DNA of 54,324 nucleotides from an uncultured Bacteroidales bacterium. Its GTDB lineage: Bacteria > Bacteroidota > Bacteroidia > Bacteroidales > UBA932. Shown here in pieces: positions 28,996 to 37,836 of this stretch. The stretch covers positions 1-54,324 of the forward strand of contig CAMYWP010000002.1 in assembly GCA_947302825.1 (NCBI GenBank), written 5' to 3'. Made by a program: the position numbers and the translations under genes. The notes below the pieces were generated by a model, which was given only the letters and a program-made list of their open reading frames with translations, was not told the origin of the DNA and ran no database searches. Position 1 is the first letter of the stretch. Each line of letters opens with the position of its first letter.

Positions 28996-30321
28996 GTGCG
29001 TTTTCTTCCCGTCATCTGCGGGGCCCTGCTGGCCCTTTCCTGCGTCCGGCCTGTCTTCACCGACAGTGCCGGATTTCCTCCTGTGGTGCCGGATTACATA
29101 GGAGTGACCGTGCCGGAAGGGATGGCGGAAATATCCTTTGAAATGGCCGACGGCCGGCCTTTTAAGATAGAGAAGACGCAATCTGGGGACACCTTGTTTT
29201 ATCAGGTCCGTGCCTGGGATAAAAAGACAGGGAAGGGTGTAAGATATGCCCCCTTCCCCGTCTACGTATCCCACGATCCCATCGACCCCTATCTGGCCTA
29301 TCGGCTCATAGAGCCCGGCTATGAGGGCTGGAAGGAAATGGGGCTGTATACCCGGGAACTGGCCACTTACCGGGAGCATGCTATCGTGACCAACGATGCC
29401 GTGAATGGGGGCTGTGTGAACTGCCATAACTTCCCGGGCGGAGACCCTTCCCGCATGGTCTTCCATGCCCGCGGAGCGGGTGGCGGAACGGTTTTCCGCA
29501 CGGGGAACGAACTGAAACTGATTAATTTGACAACGGTGGGGCCGCACAAGCAGGGTACCTATCCTGCCTGGCATCCTTCGGGGCGCTATCTGGCCTTTTC
29601 TTCCAATTCCACCCAGCAGAGTTTCCCTATCCACGGCAGCCAGCAGGTAGAGGTGTACGACCATTTCTCGGACATCATCCTGATGGACCTGCAGACGGAT
29701 TCCGTGACGGCATACCCTTGTCTGGCCGAAGGTTCCCGCATGGAAACCTTCCCCGCCTGGGCGCCGGATGGAAAGAGCCTGTATTATTGCGTGGCCGACA
29801 GCACCGCCAGGGTGGTGGAAAACCGGGGTCGGATTCATTATGAGCTGGAGGCCATCGACTTCCGGGACGGGCAGTTTGTGGGCGAACCCCGGACGGTTTT
29901 TGCCAGTGACAGTCTTTCCGTATCCTTCCCGCGAGTGAACGGGAAATGGATGCTTTTCACAGGATCGGCCTATGGTACCTTCCCCATCTGGCACAAGGAG
30001 GCCGATTTATATCTGATGGACATGGAGACTGGGCAGGTGGAAGCGGCATCGGCCCTGAACAGCGACGATACGGACAGCTATCACAGCTGGTCATCGAACG
30101 GCCGATGGGTGGTCTTCAGCAGTCGGCGTCTGGACGGCCGTTATACGCGGTTGTACCTGGCCCATTTCGATGGCGAGGGGCATTTCGGAAAGCCTTTCCT
30201 GCTGCCGCAGAAGCGCTATGAGCACAATGTGCTCCGGCTCAAGTCTTACAACGTTCCCGAGTTCGTGCAGGGGGATCCCGGCACCCTCAATAAGGAAGTT
30301 TCCCAACTCTTTGGCCGATGA
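28996..30321 (+). CDS. PD40/TolB-like beta-propeller lipoprotein with CxxCH haem-binding motif
   Basis: GTG start; lipobox LALSCVRP; GGCVNCHNF; repeated PAWHPSGRYLAFSSN / PAWAPDGKSLYY / HSWSSNGRWVVFSSRR. Confidence 0.8.
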   Translation: MRFLPVICGALLALSCVRPVFTDSAGFPPVVPDYIGVTVPEGMAEISFEMADGRPFKIEKTQSGDTLFYQVRAWDKKTGKGVRYAPFPVYVSHDPIDPYLAYRLIEPGYEGWKEMGLYTRELATYREHAIVTNDAVNGGCVNCHNFPGGDPSRMVFHARGAGGGTVFRTGNELKLINLTTVGPHKQGTYPAWHPSGRYLAFSSNSTQQSFPIHGSQQVEVYDHFSDIILMDLQTDSVTAYPCLAEGSRMETFPAWAPDGKSLYYCVADSTARVVENRGRIHYELEAIDFRDGQFVGEPRTVFASDSLSVSFPRVNGKWMLFTGSAYGTFPIWHKEADLYLMDMETGQVEAASALNSDDTDSYHSWSSNGRWVVFSSRRLDGRYTRLYLAHFDGEGHFGKPFLLPQKRYEHNVLRLKSYNVPEFVQGDPGTLNKEVSQLFGR

Positions 30322-31481
30322 AAAAGTGGATCCTGCCCCTGGTGCTGTTCGCGGCCGTTTTTCTGGTGAGCTGGCTATGCCAGCCCTATACCCTCATCTG
30401 TCAGGAGTATGAGGGCCTGTTCCTGAACACCCCCGATGCCTGGACGCGGGCTTTTGCCCAGCCCTGGCCGCTCTCGGGGATTGTGTCCGATTTCCTCATC
30501 CAGTTTTACCGCGATCCTGTCTATGGCGCGCTCATTTGTGCAGCCCTGGTGGTGTTGGCGTTCCTGCTGTGCCGGGGAATTCTGCGCCGGACGGGGTTGT
30601 TGACGGAGGGACTTCCGGCCCTGCTGGCCGTCATTCTATGGGTGTTTCTGGCCAAAGCATCGGCCCCGAAGGTGGCTATTTCGGTGGTGCTATTGCTTTT
30701 TGCCGCTTGGTTGCTTTCGCTCCTGTTACCCCGGCCTAAAAAGACTTTTGCCTGGAAAGGAGACCTTCCGCTGGCCCTTGTGCCAGTTCTGGTGGTTGCC
30801 TGGGTCATTGTCCGGAATCCGGCCGTACAGCGCACCGAACGTTTTTCCCGCGTGAAGATAGATGCCCTGTACGGGGTATGGGACGATCTCCTGAAAACCG
30901 TTCCGCCTTCCGTGGCGCAGGAGGATCCTGAACTCACGCCTTTCGCCCTGCTGGCGCTTTCGGGGAAAGAACAGCTGAACGAGCGGATTATGAGTTACCC
31001 CGTCTACGAGGAAAACGACCTGGATATGGTCTACTACGACGGTCCCCGGGAATACTATACCAGCCTGCTTTTCAAGGCTTGCCTGTACCAGTATCTGGGC
31101 TGCTATAACGAGGCCATTCACAATTATTACCAGTGGGCTACGCAGCAGGAGAAAGGCACCAGTTTCATTGTGCTTCGGCGCATGGTGGAACTCTACTACC
31201 TGCAGGGAAATTATACCCTAATGGAAAAATACTGCCGCATCCTGGACCATTCGCTGATGAACGGGGCCTATGTGCGTCATTTCCGGGCACAGGCGGCAAA
31301 AGGTGAGCTGCAGGAGCCAACACCGCCCGCCGAGAGGGCGGCCATTCCGGTGATCAGCCACGACCCTCTGTACAATCTCATCTTATTGCAGAAAAACGGT
31401 TTCGATACGCCGATGCTCCGGGACCGTCTTCCCATTACCCTCCTGCTTAGAAAAGAAGAGCGGGAGTCTATTCAACCGTAA
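30318..31481 (+). CDS. integral membrane protein, possibly DUF6057 family
   Basis: Several N-terminal TM helices followed by a soluble domain; overlaps the preceding stop (ATGA). Family assignment from memory of gene neighbourhood. Confidence 0.6.
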   Translation: MKKWILPLVLFAAVFLVSWLCQPYTLICQEYEGLFLNTPDAWTRAFAQPWPLSGIVSDFLIQFYRDPVYGALICAALVVLAFLLCRGILRRTGLLTEGLPALLAVILWVFLAKASAPKVAISVVLLLFAAWLLSLLLPRPKKTFAWKGDLPLALVPVLVVAWVIVRNPAVQRTERFSRVKIDALYGVWDDLLKTVPPSVAQEDPELTPFALLALSGKEQLNERIMSYPVYEENDLDMVYYDGPREYYTSLLFKACLYQYLGCYNEAIHNYYQWATQQEKGTSFIVLRRMVELYYLQGNYTLMEKYCRILDHSLMNGAYVRHFRAQAAKGELQEPTPPAERAAIPVISHDPLYNLILLQKNGFDTPMLRDRLPITLLLRKEERESIQP

Positions 31482-33111
31482 AGCTATACTCGGCGCGGAC
31501 GGGTTTTCCATCGGCCGTCCATCCTTCCACCACGGCGCGGAACGTGCCGCTGTAGGTGGGCATGCGCAGGTGGATGAGCGCCTGGTTTCCTTCGGCGATC
31601 TCCAGTGCCGGATGCCAGTAAAGCAGCTGCCGCCGGTCGTTTTCCGTTCCTTCGGCCAGGGTGCCGGGATAGGCGATGGGGTAAGAAACGCCCTTGAAGT
31701 CCACCACACGCACGTTTTCGGGGAATTTGAGCGCCGTCACGTAATTGCGCTTGGTCACGAAATTCACCACGCCGTTGTAGGAAATACCGCCCATGGCTAC
31801 GGGCTGGCGATAGATGTCGATGTCTTCCAACAACATGGCATCAAACTTCTCCAGCAGACCGTGATCGGTGATCACTACGCCGTCCATCAGCACCAGGATG
31901 TTGTCCTGCACATATCGGCGGGAAGAAGAGCTGTCGGTGGTGAACATACGGATGCGCCAGCGGCCATCGCGGCGCACATACTGGATTTCGTGGGCGAATT
32001 CGATGCAGATTTCCCGGATGGTGGGGAAGCGGTTGTAGTCGTCCAGATGGTAATGGACAACGGGGGATCCGGAAAACAGCTGTCCTTCCCGTTTGGGCAG
32101 GAAGCGCACCAGCGTGTCCATGGGCTGGGCCTGTTGGGCCTGCAGGGATGCTTTCCGCTCCACCAGGGCGCTGCGCTGGGCCGGGCTCAGGATCAGCGCC
32201 GGCAACTCCCCTGCTTCCGGATGGGTGAAGGGACCGGCCAGGCTGATGTGGCAGGAATGTCCCTGCATGGACACCACTTCGCACACCAGTTCCCGGTCTC
32301 CGTAGATGTTGTCGGTGAAAAAGAGGATGCGCCCTTCGGCATCGCTCCGGCCGATATAGACATTGGAAGGGTCGCCGGCGGCCGAAAGGAAAGCGGTGAT
32401 TTCATCCTCTTCCTTCTTGACATTCTGTCCCAGGCCTTCCACATTGGCCTGGATGATTTCGCCTTCATACTCACCCGTGCGTTTGCCGGGAGCGGCCGGC
32501 TGGCCGTCCAGGAAGGCGGCCAGGCTCTTTCCATCGGCGGGAGCCAGGGCATCGTCGTGAAAGACGCTCACCGACACGTCCAGCTTCTGCAGCGGGGCGC
32601 TCAAAAGCAGCGTAGCTTCCTTTCCCGGAGCCAGACGGGCCGGGAGGGACAGACTGATATCCCCGGTCACGCTGTCCGGGGCGCCGGCCACGGCCTTGTA
32701 ATCCTTTTCAGGAACCAGCTGCACGCCACCGTTAACCCGGGCCGTGGAGCCCGTGTTGAAAACGGAAAGGATGCGGGAGCCTTCCGGGCAAGCCTGGCTG
32801 CGGGCCGTATAGGCCACCAGGCGATAGGTTCCGGTGGGTGTTTGGGACGGGATGCGGAAACTGCCCGCTCCGCGTCCGTTGAACAGGCCTATTTTGGCTT
32901 CTGCGGCCGTTCCGTCTCCCGAGATGAGCTCCAGGTAGGAAACGGCGCTGTAGCCGTTTTGGAGGCCTTCATCGTCCACGCAGAAGAGGGAGCAGAAGAC
33001 AAGGTCGCCGGCCAGATAGGTGTTGCGGTCGGTGGCCACATAGATATGGTCCTGCGCCCTGCCGGGAAAAGCCAGCAGCAGAAACAGCAGAAATGCAAAT
33101 ACTTTTCTCAT
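31468..33111 (-). CDS. secreted MG2-like protein with TonB plug-like C-terminal region, no beta-barrel
   Basis: Signal peptide; DHIYVATDRNTYLAGDLVFCSLF MG2-like start; DNILVLMDGVVITDHGLLEKFDAMLLEDIDIYRQ...GVVNFVTKR plug-like stretch. Confidence 0.7.
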   Translation of the reverse strand: MRKVFAFLLFLLLAFPGRAQDHIYVATDRNTYLAGDLVFCSLFCVDDEGLQNGYSAVSYLELISGDGTAAEAKIGLFNGRGAGSFRIPSQTPTGTYRLVAYTARSQACPEGSRILSVFNTGSTARVNGGVQLVPEKDYKAVAGAPDSVTGDISLSLPARLAPGKEATLLLSAPLQKLDVSVSVFHDDALAPADGKSLAAFLDGQPAAPGKRTGEYEGEIIQANVEGLGQNVKKEEDEITAFLSAAGDPSNVYIGRSDAEGRILFFTDNIYGDRELVCEVVSMQGHSCHISLAGPFTHPEAGELPALILSPAQRSALVERKASLQAQQAQPMDTLVRFLPKREGQLFSGSPVVHYHLDDYNRFPTIREICIEFAHEIQYVRRDGRWRIRMFTTDSSSSRRYVQDNILVLMDGVVITDHGLLEKFDAMLLEDIDIYRQPVAMGGISYNGVVNFVTKRNYVTALKFPENVRVVDFKGVSYPIAYPGTLAEGTENDRRQLLYWHPALEIAEGNQALIHLRMPTYSGTFRAVVEGWTADGKPVRAEYSFTVE

Positions 33112-33114
33112 GGC

Positions 33115-34254
33115 TTAATCCTCCCAGTATGACGGCCTTTCCTGCGTACCCCCCGCCTCGATGCAGTTGATACAGCGGTGGGGAACCCAGCCGATATCTT
33201 CCCCGTCCTCAAAATTGACCAGGGTGGCGGGCCGGTAATTGTTTGTAAAATAGAACCATTGAAAATCGGCCGGGGCCACTTTTTCATAGCTTACGCTGGG
33301 CGGCCTGGAAATGAGGTACTTGTAACTGTTCAAGAAGACACGCTTCTGGGCCACCCGTCCGGCCAGGACCATGCCCATCACCGGCAGTTCCGGGTCGCTT
33401 TCACAGCTCAGGTTGCCCGTGAGGGCGCCCGGGTCCGGCGAGAAAAGGTCTCCCCCTATATCGGAAATCTCCTGGGTTTGCCGATTGTACTCAAACGCTT
33501 CCTTGGAAAGGGCAAAGGCCTTGACCAGAATGGAATAGCGCTTGTGGTTGCGGCCGTCGGTGCGGAGGAAACTGCGCACGGGAAGTCCCTTGATGGGACC
33601 CTCGTTCAGAGATGTGTAGTCGAACAGCGTTACCTGGGCGGGGCTGTAGGTTCTCCAGCACCAGTAATAGGGGTACATCTCCTGGCTTTCGGCATAGCTG
33701 CCATAGGCCCACGTCCGGGGATTGATATAGTAGTCGGGATAAATATCGGAGTGGAATTCCCAGGTCTCTTCAAAGAGGAAGCCGATATAGCCCGTATTGT
33801 TCAGTCCGGGATTCAGGTCCACGGTCACGTAAACGTTATAGTCGTCCACGTTGAAGTTGACGGCGTCGATGGTGGGCGCCGGGTCCGGGGTGAGCCAGTC
33901 GGAGGTATAGGTTTGCCCGTCCACCTCCACTACAGCGCGGAAGGTACTGGGCTGGGAAGAAGCGTTCAGGAATTGGGTGCCGTAAATGTTGAAGACGCTG
34001 CCTCCGGACTCCATGGCCGGGTAGGTATTTCCCAGATCGTCCTCAATCCAGGCCTTTCCATTGGGCCAGGCCGAGAGATTGTCGCTGTTGATGGGCGTAA
34101 GATAGCCCAGGCGGACAGTGCTGATTCCGCCGATGAGGATACGCCCGTCCACCACCACGGTCTTCTCTGTCTCGGCGGGGAGTTCCGGGTCGAACGGATA
34201 GATGCAGGAAGCCACGCAGGCCGCTGCCAGGAGAGTGAGAATCCGCTTTTTCAT
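33115..34254 (-). CDS. DUF4249 domain-containing lipoprotein
   Basis: N-terminal CIYPFDPELPAETEKTVVVDGRI...; start directly follows the TonB receptor stop. Confidence 0.8.
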   Translation of the reverse strand: MKKRILTLLAAACVASCIYPFDPELPAETEKTVVVDGRILIGGISTVRLGYLTPINSDNLSAWPNGKAWIEDDLGNTYPAMESGGSVFNIYGTQFLNASSQPSTFRAVVEVDGQTYTSDWLTPDPAPTIDAVNFNVDDYNVYVTVDLNPGLNNTGYIGFLFEETWEFHSDIYPDYYINPRTWAYGSYAESQEMYPYYWCWRTYSPAQVTLFDYTSLNEGPIKGLPVRSFLRTDGRNHKRYSILVKAFALSKEAFEYNRQTQEISDIGGDLFSPDPGALTGNLSCESDPELPVMGMVLAGRVAQKRVFLNSYKYLISRPPSVSYEKVAPADFQWFYFTNNYRPATLVNFEDGEDIGWVPHRCINCIEAGGTQERPSYWED

Positions 34255-37200
34255 CAGAACAGGATATTGAGGTTGATGTAAGGAATCTGGGAGGCGAACA
34301 CGGACATCATGTAGCCGTGTGTGGTGCCTTGCTGAGAGGTGCGGAAGAACACCGAATAAGGATTCTTGCGCCCGGTGACGTTGTACACGCCGATGGTAAT
34401 GGAGGTGTGTGCAAACGCCTTGAGATAATGGCCCGGGTCAATGTTCAGGGCCAGGTCCAGGCGGAAGTAGTCGGGGATGCGGTAGGTGTTGCGGTTGGAG
34501 TAGGCCAGGCGCCAGGCTCCGTCGTAGTAATACCGGCCGATAGGCACCGTGATGGGCCGTCCGGTGGAGTAATCCACGTTCATGGAGACGCTGAAACGGT
34601 GCGTGATGGCGTAGTTGGCTACCAGCTTGAACTCGTGCGGTTTGTCGTACGGGGCGTTGTACCAGGCGCCGTGGTTGATGGTTTCGGCCCCGCGGTCCTG
34701 CATTTCCTGCAGCAGGCTGCGGGAGTAGCTGTAGGACAGCCAGCCGGTGAGTTTGCCGGCTGGACGTTTCACCATGAGCTCTACGCCGTAGGCCCTGCCG
34801 CGCACGGGAACCAGGTCATCGGCCAAAGAGGGATTCATCACCAGCAGGGCGCCGCTCTTGTAGTCCAGGGCGTTGCGGCTCTGCTTGTAATAGCCTTCCA
34901 GCGAGAAGTCCAGGCCGGGGCCCGGGAGGGTCCAGTAGGCGCCCGCCGCCCCTTGCCAGCCGGTGGTGGGCTTGATATCGGCCGAAGAAAGCCGCCAGGT
35001 GTCCATGGGCGACACCGAAGCCGTGTTGGAAATCAGGTGGATGTACTGCTGCAGGGTGTTGAAACCGGCCTTGAAGCTCAGGGTCTGCAGGGGCGAATAT
35101 TTGGCCGATAAGCGGAATTCGGGCCCCACATAGAATTTGCTGGGGTTCAGGGCCAGGAAGGAGGACAGGCGGATGCCGCCTTCCAGGGAGAACTGTTCGG
35201 CCAGGGCCCAGTCGTCGGAGGCATAAATGGCCGGCTCGATGCCCAGCTCCCTGTTCAGTCTGGCGGCCTTGATTTGGGAAGCGTCCCCAAAAGGATTCAG
35301 GATGCCCGGATCCAGGCCGTAGCCCACGATGTCCAGGCCGAAACTAAGCTTGTGATTGCCCAGCGGAAGGCGCTGGTTGGCCTTGATAAACGCTTGGCGG
35401 ATAAATGTTTGCAGGTCGTAGGCTCCGCCTTCCCAGTTGTGCACGCCCACCGTATTGGTGTAATGGTCGTAGCCGGCACTCAACTTGAAACTGTCGCCGT
35501 TCTGGCCCTTGTGCCTGTAGGTGGCCGATGCATTGATGTTGGTGTAGCGGAAGGTGGTGTCTCCGCTGAAAGAGAAGCGGTCGGTGGCGAAATAGCCGAA
35601 CACCTGCAGGGAATTGTTGTCGTCAAAATGATGCGTAAGCCCCAGGTTGGCGTCGCCGAAACCGGCCCCGCCGCCAGCGTAGGCGCTATTGGCCGGCAGG
35701 AGTTTGAGGATCCAGTCGGAATAGGCGATGCGGCCGCCGGCGATGAAATGGGTCTTCTTCCCCAGCGGGCCTTCGATGTGACCGCGGCTGGTTAGGAGGC
35801 CGATACCCAGCGAACCCTTTACCTTATTGCGGTCGCCCTCCTTGCTTTTGACGCTGAGCACCGAAGAGATGCGTCCGCCGTATTCGGCCGGAATGGAGCT
35901 CTTGTACAGTTCCACGCCATCCACCAGGTCCGGATTGAAGGAGGAGAACATGCCGAAGAGGTGGCTGGGGTTGTAGATGGTGTTGTCGTTGAAGAGGATG
36001 AGGTTCTGATCGGCCGATCCACCACGCACGTTGAAGCCGCCCGAGGCCTCGCCCACGCTCTTGACGCCCGGCAGGGTGAGCACGGCCTTGATGATGTCGC
36101 CCTCGCCGAAGGCCGAAGGAATCTTGCCGATGGTCTTCATGCTCACGCTTTCCACTCCCATGGCGGTGTTGCGGTGTTCCCGCATGCTTTCGGCCGAAAT
36201 GAGGGCGCCCTTGAGCAGGGTGATCTTTTCGGTCATGACGATGTCCAGCGTGCCGTTGGACAGGAGGTCGATCTTGAGGGCCAGGTCTTCCTTGGATTCG
36301 GCGTTGAAGTTGAGGAGGTTGCTGCCGGTGGGAAGGCTGATGCTGTACTGGCCGCGGGCGTTGCTGCGGGTGTAGGTGGCCGTATTTTCATCGTAAACCA
36401 CCACGCCGGGGAGGGGTTCTCCGCTTTCGGCCTCATAGATGACGCCGCTCACCGTGGCTTTGCCGCCCTTGGCTTTGCCGGCCTCGCCCAGGGTGTACAC
36501 TTTATTGCGGTAGGTGGCCGTGAGGGCGTTCTGGGCATAGCGGACGGTGGTGGTATCGGCCTTCTTGTCTTCAAAGAAACCTTCCGGCAGGCCGATGCCC
36601 TTGCTCAGGCTGGCCTGGGCGGGAACCTGCCCGTCGGTGTGGCTGTTGGCCGAAGGGTGCCATTGGAACATCTGCCCGTCCAGGGGGCTGGGGCCTTCGT
36701 CCGGCGCGGCCTTGAGCCTTCTTTTCATTGCCCGGGGGCGGATTTTGCGCAGCTGCCCGTTTTCCAGCACGTAGTTGGTTTCCGAACGGGCGAAGAAATT
36801 CACCACGGTGGGGTCGAAGTTGCCGTCCATATCGGCGGTTTCCCGCTGGTTCACTTCCGTGCGCAAAGACTTGCGGATGTGCCGCAGCAAGGGCTGTTTG
36901 CCATCGCGGAGCAGGAGAAGATAGCCTTCCGGAGCCTCCTGATAGCCCAGATACCGCATATTGATGAAGAGGGAGGGGCCCATGGTGAACCAGGCCACCT
37001 GCTCGCGGGACAAAACCACACCTGAGCCCAGCTCGGTGGGCCGCACGATGAGTTCCTGGAAATTGGCGTCCATGTTCAGGATCACATCCCGGTACAATTT
37101 GCCGTTGTACAGGATATTTCCCCTTCCGTAACGACGGGTTTCCACATAAAAGGTACCGTTATAGCGGATGGTGTAGGGATTGGGAATTCTGCCCCGGTAT

Positions 37201-37310
37201 AGTGTGGACAGCTCTCCCGCCTGCTGCTGGTAGTCCTGTCCCCAGCTCTTGGGAGCGGGAAGCAGACACAGTGCAAGCAGGACAGCCGGCAAGAAACACT
37301 TGACTCTCAT
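34254..37310 (-). CDS. TonB-dependent receptor with carboxypeptidase-regulatory-like domain
   Basis: Start moved to MRVKCFLPAVLLALCLLPAPKSWGQ; VSGVIYEAESGEPLPGVVV; plug (GGFNVRGGSADQNLILFNDNTIYNPSHLFGMFSSFNPDLVDGVELYKSSIPAEYGGRISSVLSVKSKEG). Confidence 0.93.
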   Translation of the reverse strand: MRVKCFLPAVLLALCLLPAPKSWGQDYQQQAGELSTLYRGRIPNPYTIRYNGTFYVETRRYGRGNILYNGKLYRDVILNMDANFQELIVRPTELGSGVVLSREQVAWFTMGPSLFINMRYLGYQEAPEGYLLLLRDGKQPLLRHIRKSLRTEVNQRETADMDGNFDPTVVNFFARSETNYVLENGQLRKIRPRAMKRRLKAAPDEGPSPLDGQMFQWHPSANSHTDGQVPAQASLSKGIGLPEGFFEDKKADTTTVRYAQNALTATYRNKVYTLGEAGKAKGGKATVSGVIYEAESGEPLPGVVVYDENTATYTRSNARGQYSISLPTGSNLLNFNAESKEDLALKIDLLSNGTLDIVMTEKITLLKGALISAESMREHRNTAMGVESVSMKTIGKIPSAFGEGDIIKAVLTLPGVKSVGEASGGFNVRGGSADQNLILFNDNTIYNPSHLFGMFSSFNPDLVDGVELYKSSIPAEYGGRISSVLSVKSKEGDRNKVKGSLGIGLLTSRGHIEGPLGKKTHFIAGGRIAYSDWILKLLPANSAYAGGGAGFGDANLGLTHHFDDNNSLQVFGYFATDRFSFSGDTTFRYTNINASATYRHKGQNGDSFKLSAGYDHYTNTVGVHNWEGGAYDLQTFIRQAFIKANQRLPLGNHKLSFGLDIVGYGLDPGILNPFGDASQIKAARLNRELGIEPAIYASDDWALAEQFSLEGGIRLSSFLALNPSKFYVGPEFRLSAKYSPLQTLSFKAGFNTLQQYIHLISNTASVSPMDTWRLSSADIKPTTGWQGAAGAYWTLPGPGLDFSLEGYYKQSRNALDYKSGALLVMNPSLADDLVPVRGRAYGVELMVKRPAGKLTGWLSYSYSRSLLQEMQDRGAETINHGAWYNAPYDKPHEFKLVANYAITHRFSVSMNVDYSTGRPITVPIGRYYYDGAWRLAYSNRNTYRIPDYFRLDLALNIDPGHYLKAFAHTSITIGVYNVTGRKNPYSVFFRTSQQGTTHGYMMSVFASQIPYINLNILF

Positions 37311-37396
37311 AACCAAATCATATAGAACTGCAAAAATACAACTTTGTTTATTATAAACCAACGGCAGGGGGAATTCTTGCACGGAAGGGCAAAAAT

Positions 37397-37510
37397 ACCC
37401 CGTGGAGGTAAATGTCTGAAAATCAGCGTATAACGTAAAATCGATTATGCGGAACGGCATAATCGATTTTACACAACTCGCTTTAAATCAAGCGTTTAGC
37501 ACCACGGGGT
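37397..37510. repeat. nested inverted-repeat intergenic element (copy 2)
   Basis: Outer arms ACCCCGTGG 37397-37405 / CCACGGGGT 37502-37510; inner arms GTAAAATCGATTATGC 37435-37450 / GCATAATCGATTTTAC 37457-37472. Confidence 0.8.
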
Positions 37511-37526
37511 TCCGTTTTGTCTGGGC

Positions 37527-37610
37527 TTAATTCCGAATCAGAGGATTGTAGTCCAGTTCCTTTTGGGGAACGAAGTAGGTCCACTTGTAGTTGGCTTCCG
37601 GTAAGGAGCT
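37527..37610 (-). pseudogene. SusD/RagB C-terminal relic (27 codons + stop)
   Basis: Minus-strand translation SSLPEANYKWTYFVPQKELDYNPLIRN*, matching SusD C-termini (the intact SusD at 41188-42759 ends NRWTWKIPKAETDYNSLISLD*); in-frame TAA and TAG immediately upstream. Confidence 0.75.
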
Positions 37611-37836
37611 TTACTAAAAGAAGAAAGATTTGTGCTAATTTAAATTTTTATGACCTCAAAATAATTGGCGTCATTTTTCCTGTTTTTAATAACATCTTGG
37701 TTTCGATTTTTGGTCCGCTCTGCCTGTAAACTGTTCGAAAAACCGCCAATTTCTTTTTTTTTTGGAAATATTCGCGTATAATTGCAAACTGAAGAAATTT
37801 TACTTTTTGTTATTCTAATTATAAACTTGACCAACT

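Noticed and set aside
37311-37460. N-terminal extension of the TonB receptor ORF to 37460
   Set aside because: Runs through the nested palindrome; signal peptide starts at MRVKCFLPAV (37310).
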